A stretch of 26,048 nucleotides of DNA, taken from positions 1 to 26,048 of the forward strand of contig JAJZVM010000050.1 of NCBI GenBank assembly GCA_021845645.1, in the 5' to 3' direction. This DNA is from Bacillota bacterium (GTDB lineage: Bacteria; Bacillota_E; JAJZYS01; JAJYTV01). Within the stretch, counting starts at the first letter, position 1. The number at the start of each line of letters is the position of its first letter. The notes beneath the pieces are model-generated. The model was not told where the DNA came from. It did not search any database and was given only the letters and a program-made list of their open reading frames with translations. The translations under genes were made by a program, and so were the position numbers. This document shows, piece after piece, positions 21,961-26,048 of the stretch.

Positions 21961-21985
21961 GCGGGGCGGCTTTTGCCGCCCCGTT
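21961..21985. terminator. Bidirectional rho-independent terminator
   Basis: CGGGGCGGC (21962-21970), loop TTTT, and GCCGCCCCG (21975-21983) form a perfect nine-base stem, with a tenth G-U pair possible. It is followed by TTTCATGTT on the plus strand. It lies 15 bases after the second lipoprotein's stop and 20 bases after the end of the minus-strand MFS gene, so it can serve both. Confidence 0.85.
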
Positions 21986-22005
21986 TCATGTTGCTTTGCG
22001 CGGGC

Positions 22006-23250
22006 TCAGGCGCCGAGGCGCAGGCGGCGCAGAGCCGAGCGCAGCACTGCGCCACCGCTCAGAGCGGTAAGCAGGCCGAGGAACGAGAAGGTGACCGGGA
22101 TGCCGAACGCCTGCGCCAGCACCCCGGCCAGGGCCCCGCCCGCAGGCAAGGGCAGGTTCACGATCAGGGACTGCATCGCGCTCACGCGGCCGTAGACAAC
22201 GCTCGCGATCTGGCGCTGGGACAACGTGGCCATGACAATCGAGACGGGAGCGACGGCACCGTCCAGCAGGCCGACGGCCACGATCGCGGCGAGGACGCCG
22301 TGGACGAAGCCCAGGAACACCATGCCTATCGCGGAGAGGCCGAGCGTGGCCATCAGCAGGTGGTCGATCCTCAGGCGCTCTGCGAGGTATGGCCCGACGA
22401 CGCCCAGCGCCACGGGCACGAGACCTGCCGCCATGCCGACCAGGCCCACCTCGGCCGCGACCCAGTGCAGGCTGTGCCTGAAGAAGAAGATCTCGAGGGC
22501 GTAGACGCCTCCCCACGTGAAGTTCCACGAGGCGAAAACGAGCGTGACGTGCAGCACGCTTGGGGCTTTGCGCAACGCCGACCAGGCCGGGCCGAGGACG
22601 GCGGCGCCGTGTTCCGGGCCGTGCATTGGGGTCGTGCGGGGCAGAAAGAGGGCTGGCAGCAGGACGAAGATGTAGGCGACGGCATTGATGGCCAGCGCGG
22701 CGGCGATGCCGAAGCGGCTGATCGTGGGTCCCGCCAGGCCGGGCGAGACGTACCACGCCACCGTGAACACGATGGCCGAGAGGGCATTCACCGATACGCG
22801 GGCACGCTCCGGCGTCGTGCGCCGGACGAGGACGTTCTGCGCGTTGTAGGCGACCATGCCGAGGCCCGTGGCGAGCATCGCAGCGATATCGATCAGCCAG
22901 ATGTCAAGTCGGCCGGCAAGATAGAGGAAGAGCGTGCCGAGCGTCACGGCGATCTGCAGCAGGCTCGCGGCTGCAATGATCTTGCGCGCGTCGCTGCGGT
23001 CCACGAGGGCGCCGAGCCAGGGCAGCAGCAAACCCGGCAGGAATTGCACCGCGGCCAGCGTGCCGAGCGCCTCTGCCGAACCGTTCAGGTTGTAGACGAG
23101 CCAGGGCAGGACCAGGCGGAAGAAGCCTTGGCCGACGTCCGAGACGAAGGTGCCGTAAAGGAAGACCACAACAGCCTGCGGACAGAGTTGCAAAGCACGC
23201 CAGCCGCCGACCGGACGATCGCCGCCGCCCGGGTCGGATCGATCACGCAT
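22006..23250 (-). CDS. Major facilitator superfamily exporter
   Basis: 414 residues, ATG at 23250 with GGGAAGGG close upstream. A 12-helix transporter of the MFS_3/EntS-like type: hydrophobic segments run throughout, with a central cytoplasmic break around residues 200-225. The loop between helices 2 and 3 reads GALVDRSDARKI, the family's conserved GxxxDRxxRR-like motif. VRRTTPERARVSVNAL between helices 4 and 5 is typical of these drug or siderophore exporters. The substrate cannot be told. It is a single-gene unit between two hairpins (21961-21985 and 23267-23305). Confidence 0.88.
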   Translation of the reverse strand: MRDRSDPGGGDRPVGGWRALQLCPQAVVVFLYGTFVSDVGQGFFRLVLPWLVYNLNGSAEALGTLAAVQFLPGLLLPWLGALVDRSDARKIIAAASLLQIAVTLGTLFLYLAGRLDIWLIDIAAMLATGLGMVAYNAQNVLVRRTTPERARVSVNALSAIVFTVAWYVSPGLAGPTISRFGIAAALAINAVAYIFVLLPALFLPRTTPMHGPEHGAAVLGPAWSALRKAPSVLHVTLVFASWNFTWGGVYALEIFFFRHSLHWVAAEVGLVGMAAGLVPVALGVVGPYLAERLRIDHLLMATLGLSAIGMVFLGFVHGVLAAIVAVGLLDGAVAPVSIVMATLSQRQIASVVYGRVSAMQSLIVNLPLPAGGALAGVLAQAFGIPVTFSFLGLLTALSGGAVLRSALRRLRLGA

Positions 23251-23266
23251 AAGTCCCTTCCCACCA

Positions 23267-23305
23267 CAGCGAAGGCAGTCTCCCGGTCAGAGACTGCCTT
23301 CGCTG
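23267..23305. terminator. Perfect 16-bp hairpin between the membrane-protein gene and the MFS gene
   Basis: CAGCGAAGGCAGTCTC (23267-23282), loop CCGGTCA (23283-23289) and the exact reverse complement (23290-23305). It begins seven bases after the stop of the minus-strand membrane protein, so it likely ends the DUF4097 operon. It also lies just upstream of the MFS ribosome binding site. No T-run follows. Confidence 0.75.
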
Positions 23306-23312
23306 CGTGCTC

Positions 23313-23912
23313 TCAAAGACCTGTCGGCGGCGTCCTGCCTTGCAGGTGCGGCTCCAAGGCAAAGGCGGCCAACTGGCCCACGCCGTAGCCGAGCGTGATC
23401 GTGCCCGGCAGCAGCCATGGCCCGATGCCCAGGGTGAGGAACGCGAGCACGACGGCCAAGCCGATGCCTGCCGTCCACAGCCCGCGGCGCAGCCAGCGCA
23501 GGCGCTCCGCGGGCGAGGGCGACGGCACGGGCGGCTCGAACTGCATAAGACCGAGGCGGACGAGACCGACAAAGAGCGGCACCAGACCAACGATGAGCCA
23601 GGGCCCGAAGCCGATCGGCAGGAGTCCGAGCGTGATGCCAAGTCCGATGCCGGTCGTCACGAGCGCCGTCGAAAGGGGGTGCGGCAGTGCTGCGGGCGGG
23701 TAGTTGTAGTGCGGATCCGACGGCGCATCGTTCGCCGCGGTGCCGGCCACGGAGGGCTGAACCGGGCGCATCGCCGTCAGGTAGGCCATGCGCTCCTTGT
23801 GGCGGAAATAGAGCACCGCGATGATGATCGCCGCGATGGCGACGAACAGGACGAGAGGGATCAGCACGCCGATGAACGCGAGGCCGGCGAGATTCCCTGG
23901 TACAAGGTTCAC
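23313..23912 (-). CDS. Integral membrane protein (DUF6249-like N-terminus)
   Basis: 199 residues, GTG at 23912 with GTGAGGAG just upstream. One N-terminal membrane segment (about 11-36) is followed by FRHKERMAYLTAM, a pattern seen in small DUF6249-type proteins. After a 40-residue polar linker come two membrane pairs: LVTTGIGLGITLGLLPIG with WLIVGLVPLFVGLV, and then TAGIGLAVVLAFLTLGIG with GTITLGYGVGQLA. These two halves look like an internal duplication (GIGLxxxLxxLxxGxGPWL). It lies 16 bases after the DUF4097-type gene, in the operon driven by the ECF-type promoter at 24818-24845. Function unknown, perhaps envelope stress. Confidence 0.8.
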   Translation of the reverse strand: MNLVPGNLAGLAFIGVLIPLVLFVAIAAIIIAVLYFRHKERMAYLTAMRPVQPSVAGTAANDAPSDPHYNYPPAALPHPLSTALVTTGIGLGITLGLLPIGFGPWLIVGLVPLFVGLVRLGLMQFEPPVPSPSPAERLRWLRRGLWTAGIGLAVVLAFLTLGIGPWLLPGTITLGYGVGQLAAFALEPHLQGRTPPTGL

Positions 23913-23928
23913 GGGCTCCTCACCCTTC

Positions 23929-24792
23929 CTACTGTGGTGTGATGCTGACCGGGCCAGTGCCGTCGTCGACGCTGAGCGTACCCCGCGGCCCGTGACCGAT
24001 CGTTCCGCGGAAGACGCCGTTGGTGCCGCCCGGCAGACCCGGGTAGCCGGAACTCAGCGGGCCGAGGTGCGCCGCCGCGTGGACGGCGAGCTGGCCGCTC
24101 GGCGCAAGACGCAGCGTGAGAGGTCCGGTGCCTACGGAGAAGGAAGAGGCGAGCCCCGGGTCCCCGCTGAAGTTCAGGGGGCCAGTGCCGACCTGCAGGC
24201 GCAAGACCCCCTGGACCGCTGCTGCCTGTACGTCGAGCGGTCCGGTATCGACGTCTGCCGTCAGCTTGCCGCTGAAGTCCTGGATCGACAGTGCCCCGGT
24301 CGTGACATGCGCGGCGAGTGAACGGTAGCTGCCGTAGACCTTGGCCGCGCCGGTCGCCACGCTGACGCTGGCGGCCAGGCCCGGTGGCAGGGTGACGCGC
24401 AGGCCCTCCTGCGCGGAGTCGAGTTCCAACTGCCGCGGCAGCGCCGGCGTGAACGTCAGGACGAGAACCGCGCCCGACGCCCGCGAACGCACGGCGCCCT
24501 GGCGGGGGCCTGTGACGGTCCAGTTCCACGACACGCTGCCCGTCGGACCGGTTGCAAGCTGCACCGCACCGATCGAGGGCACGTCCACGACGACCTTGCG
24601 GATGCCTGGCGCCGGGGCGCTGCCGGACCCGCTGTAGAGCTTGCCTCCAGGTGCCGCGACGGTCAGTTGCGTCCATCTGGAGATGGCGGCGAAGGGCATT
24701 CTGAAGCCCACTGCGGGGCGCAGGGACAGGAAGAGCACCACCAGGACCGCGAGTGCCATGACGAAAGCTGCGATGCCGACCGCACGGCGCAC
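23929..24792 (-). CDS. DUF4097-type beta-solenoid envelope protein
   Basis: 287 residues, GTG at 24792 with AAGGGAAG about ten bases upstream. One N-terminal membrane segment (about 5-27), the rest probably outside. From about residue 145 it holds at least five repeats of 18-20 residues with the core V(A/T/D/G)TG(A/P)L: VATGAAKV, VTTGALSI, VDTGPLDV, VGTGPLNF and VGTGPLTL. This gives the rungs of a beta solenoid, as in DUF4097/DUF2807 proteins, which are often encoded beside ECF sigma or PspC-type envelope stress genes. It is the first gene of the operon divergent from the sigma factor and carries a matching ECF-type promoter. Confidence 0.82.
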   Translation of the reverse strand: MRRAVGIAAFVMALAVLVVLFLSLRPAVGFRMPFAAISRWTQLTVAAPGGKLYSGSGSAPAPGIRKVVVDVPSIGAVQLATGPTGSVSWNWTVTGPRQGAVRSRASGAVLVLTFTPALPRQLELDSAQEGLRVTLPPGLAASVSVATGAAKVYGSYRSLAAHVTTGALSIQDFSGKLTADVDTGPLDVQAAAVQGVLRLQVGTGPLNFSGDPGLASSFSVGTGPLTLRLAPSGQLAVHAAAHLGPLSSGYPGLPGGTNGVFRGTIGHGPRGTLSVDDGTGPVSITPQ

Positions 24793-24817
24793 GACGCTTC
24801 ACTTCCCTTTGCCCTCT

Positions 24818-24845
24818 AGACCGCCCGGCACCGCTTGGGGTTTCA
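24818..24845 (-). promoter_or_regulatory. ECF-type promoter of the DUF4097 operon
   Basis: On the minus strand TGAAAC (24845-24840), a 16-base spacer and CGGTCT (24823-24818). The -35 matches the SigW-type ECF consensus. The same pair with the same spacing drives the divergent sigma gene. Transcription would start near 24810, leaving a leader of about 18 bases with the ribosome binding site. Confidence 0.7.
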
Positions 24846-24875
24846 TGGGGGCGCAAGCAATCCGGCCGTGGCAGG

Positions 24876-24903
24876 TGAAACCTTGGGTAGGCGATGACGG
24901 TCA
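24876..24903 (+). promoter_or_regulatory. ECF-type autoregulatory promoter of the sigma factor gene
   Basis: TGAAAC (24876-24881), a 16-base spacer and CGGTCA (24898-24903). The spacing and both elements match the divergent promoter at 24818-24845, and the two -35 elements lie 30 bases apart. The transcript would begin about 20 bases before the GTG start at 24929. Positive self-regulation is the common rule for such sigma factors. Confidence 0.7.
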
Positions 24904-24928
24904 TGTTGGCAGAGACGGAGGTGTGGCC

Positions 24929-25510
24929 GTGGACGCGCGGCAGGCCTCGCTGGTCGCGCGGGCACGCCAGGGCGATACTGCGGCATTCGAGGCTCTCGTT
25001 CAGCCTCTCTGGCCGCAGGCCTACCGGTTGGCGCTGCACTTCCTGCAGGACCCCGGCCTGTCCGAGGATGTCGCGCAGGAGGCCTTGACGCGGGCTTGGT
25101 TGCGCATGTCGCAGCTGCGGGACGACGCGGCCTTCACCGGTTGGCTCTTGCGGATTGTCGCCAACCTTGCCCGCAATGCGCTCGGCAGGGCCAGGGAGAC
25201 GCCACTCGCGGAAGTGCCCGAGGACAGGTCGAAGGCGGCGGACGATCCGCTCAGCGGCATCGCCCAGCGGGAACAGCGGCAAAGGCTGCTCGCGGCACTC
25301 GCCGCGTTGCGGCCGTCTGAGCGCCTGGCGGTCGAGCTCGTCCTGCGGGACGAACTCTCCTATCGTGAAGCCGCTCGGATCCTCGCCGTACCTACCGGAA
25401 GCGTCAAGACGCTCGTGCACAGGGCGCGCGCGAAGTTGCAGGCGGCACTCGACGAAGACCGGCCCAACGTGGAAGGAGGTGGCCTCCATGTCTACGGGGA
25501 TGTCCGATAG
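24929..25510 (+). CDS. ECF-family RNA polymerase sigma factor (sigma-70 group 4)
   Basis: 193 residues, GTG at 24929 with GGAGGT six bases upstream; the open frame upstream lacks a usable start and contains the gene's own promoter. Region 2 (FEALVQPLWPQAYRLALHFL, DVAQEALTRAWLRM) binds core polymerase and the -10. Region 4 (SYREAARILAVPTGSVKTLVHRARAKLQ) is the helix-turn-helix that reads the -35. Regions 1.1 and 3 are absent, as expected of ECF factors. The downstream gene begins before this one ends (23-base overlap) and is the probable anti-sigma factor. By matching promoters, it likely drives itself and the DUF4097 operon. Confidence 0.93.
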   Translation: MDARQASLVARARQGDTAAFEALVQPLWPQAYRLALHFLQDPGLSEDVAQEALTRAWLRMSQLRDDAAFTGWLLRIVANLARNALGRARETPLAEVPEDRSKAADDPLSGIAQREQRQRLLAALAALRPSERLAVELVLRDELSYREAARILAVPTGSVKTLVHRARAKLQAALDEDRPNVEGGGLHVYGDVR

Positions 25511-25853
25511 GGAGCTTGGTGTCCTCCTGCGCACTCTGCCGGCGGTTCCCGTTCCAGCCATGCCGCGTCTCACGCTGCCACCGCGGCCGGTCGCGGTGCC
25601 CTCCGTTCCGGCTTGGCTGCTCTGGTTCGTCGGCGCCATAGGCCTTGGCGTTCTCCTGGCCGGTGGCATGGTTTCCTGGTGGCTGCTGCACGGCGGCATC
25701 GGCGTCCTGATCGGCGACCTGGCGGCGGTTTCCGTGCAAAGGCTGCCGCAGGTGGCGCAGGGCCTTGGCTTCCTCGATGCAGGACTCGCGGGGATGCTTA
25801 TCGCGCTCGTGCTGTCCATGAACTGGAGCTTGCCGGTCCGGGCGCAGCGCTAG
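25488..25853 (+). CDS. Putative membrane anti-sigma factor
   Basis: 121 residues, ATG at 25488 with AAGGAGGTGG just upstream, overlapping the sigma gene by 23 bases. The N-terminal 40 residues are cytosolic and proline-rich (RTLPAVPVPAMPRLTLPPRP). Two clear membrane segments follow (about 43-65, WLLWFVGAIGLGVLLAGG, and about 90-110, FLDAGLAGMLIALVLSM) with a possible third between them. It has no zinc-binding HxxxCxxC motif, so it is not of the ZAS type. The call rests on gene position, coupling to the sigma gene and membrane topology, not on sequence similarity. Confidence 0.6.
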   Translation: MSTGMSDRELGVLLRTLPAVPVPAMPRLTLPPRPVAVPSVPAWLLWFVGAIGLGVLLAGGMVSWWLLHGGIGVLIGDLAAVSVQRLPQVAQGLGFLDAGLAGMLIALVLSMNWSLPVRAQR

Positions 25854-25927
25854 CGTCGGAGCGGAAGGAAATCTGCGGACAAGCGCGAATCGTCAGGGCC
25901 GAACATCTCGAGTAGAGGGAGAGCGTC

Positions 25928-26048
25928 ATGGCGAAGAAGAAGTTCGAGCGAACGAAGCCGCACGTGAACGTGGGGACGATCGGGCACATCGACCACGGCA
26001 AGACGACGCTGACGGCTGCGATCACGAAGGTTCTGGCGGCGGCGGGCG
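25928..26048 (+). CDS. tuf: Elongation factor Tu, N-terminal part (cut by the window end)
   Basis: The first 40 residues of EF-Tu, starting at the ATG at 25928 behind GAGGGAG. The protein carries aminoacyl-tRNA to the ribosome in a GTP-dependent way. The opening [20 protein letters not shown] and the GTP-binding loop GHIDHGKT are unmistakable. The gene starts 74 bases after the putative anti-sigma gene and no fusA or ribosomal protein gene precedes it. It is thus a tuf copy outside the usual str operon, at least on its upstream side. No clear promoter was found in the short gap. Confidence 0.96.
   Translation, partial: MAKKKFERTKPHVNVGTIGHIDHGKTTLTAAITKVLAAAG

Noticed and set aside
21983..21988. 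Third TGAAAC on the minus strand as another ECF promoter
   Set aside because: It lies at the foot of the 21961-21985 terminator and has no CGGTC 16 bases on.
1..26048. Insertion sequences, integrase, tRNA genes or CRISPR arrays
   Set aside because: No transposase or integrase motifs, no cloverleaf and no regularly spaced direct repeats were seen on either strand.

Overview
The window is about 26 kb of uniformly GC-rich bacterial DNA (roughly two-thirds GC by eye). It is densely packed with short intergenic gaps, and many starts are GTG or TTG behind strong purine-rich ribosome binding sites. A MurE with the DNPR motif (meso-diaminopimelate type), a LytR-CpsA-Psr ligase, PBP5-like carboxypeptidases, lipobox lipoproteins and an ECF sigma factor with a SigW-like -35 (TGAAAC) point to a monoderm, high-GC Firmicutes-type organism. 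I cannot name the genus. I see no mobile elements, tRNA, rRNA or CRISPR array.

Layout. 1-162: tail of a probable D-Ala-D-Ala carboxypeptidase, then a perfect 19-bp hairpin. 218-3669 (minus): a three-gene operon of B12-dependent acyl-CoA mutase large subunit, its B12-binding small subunit and a PaaK-type CoA ligase. 3944-6308 (plus): lipoprotein, PLP aminotransferase, ThiE. 6388-8486 (minus): MurE, GroES and a YruB-type glutaredoxin. 8607-12362 (plus): MscS channel, a 64-residue small protein, a UbiB/AarF kinase-like protein and a membrane-anchored alpha/beta hydrolase. 12369-14731 (minus): LytR-CpsA-Psr protein and a D-Ala-D-Ala carboxypeptidase. 14813-16839: a small unknown protein convergent with a soluble chemotaxis receptor. 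16982-20305 (plus): MutY, a MazG-like pyrophosphohydrolase and an ACS-family acyl-CoA synthetase, all overlapping or nearly so. 20463-21946 (plus): two tandem paralogous cupredoxin-like lipoproteins. 22006-23250 (minus): MFS exporter. 23313-25853: a divergent ECF sigma module, with sigma factor and putative anti-sigma factor on plus, and a DUF4097-type protein and a membrane protein on minus. 25928-26048: the start of tuf (EF-Tu).

The strongest leads are four. (1) The mutase operon: the large subunit is clearly of the methylmalonyl-CoA mutase family, but by my alignment it lacks the residues that define every characterised substrate class (Leu70, Val97, Leu190 and Asn228 at the Tyr89, HCM-Asp117, Arg207 and His244 positions). 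With its own CoA ligase this suggests an uncharacterised acyl-CoA rearrangement pathway. (2) The sigma factor and the divergent DUF4097 operon carry matching face-to-face promoters, TGAAAC-N16-CGGTC, which define a self-regulated envelope-type ECF module. (3) The two tandem lipoproteins share a His / Cys-x3-Cys / Met pattern with no second histidine, so they may be an atypical cupredoxin family. (4) Unusual DNA architecture: a perfect 19-bp inverted repeat inside a lipoprotein coding sequence, and a CTAG palindrome that gives the stop codon to both of two convergent genes.
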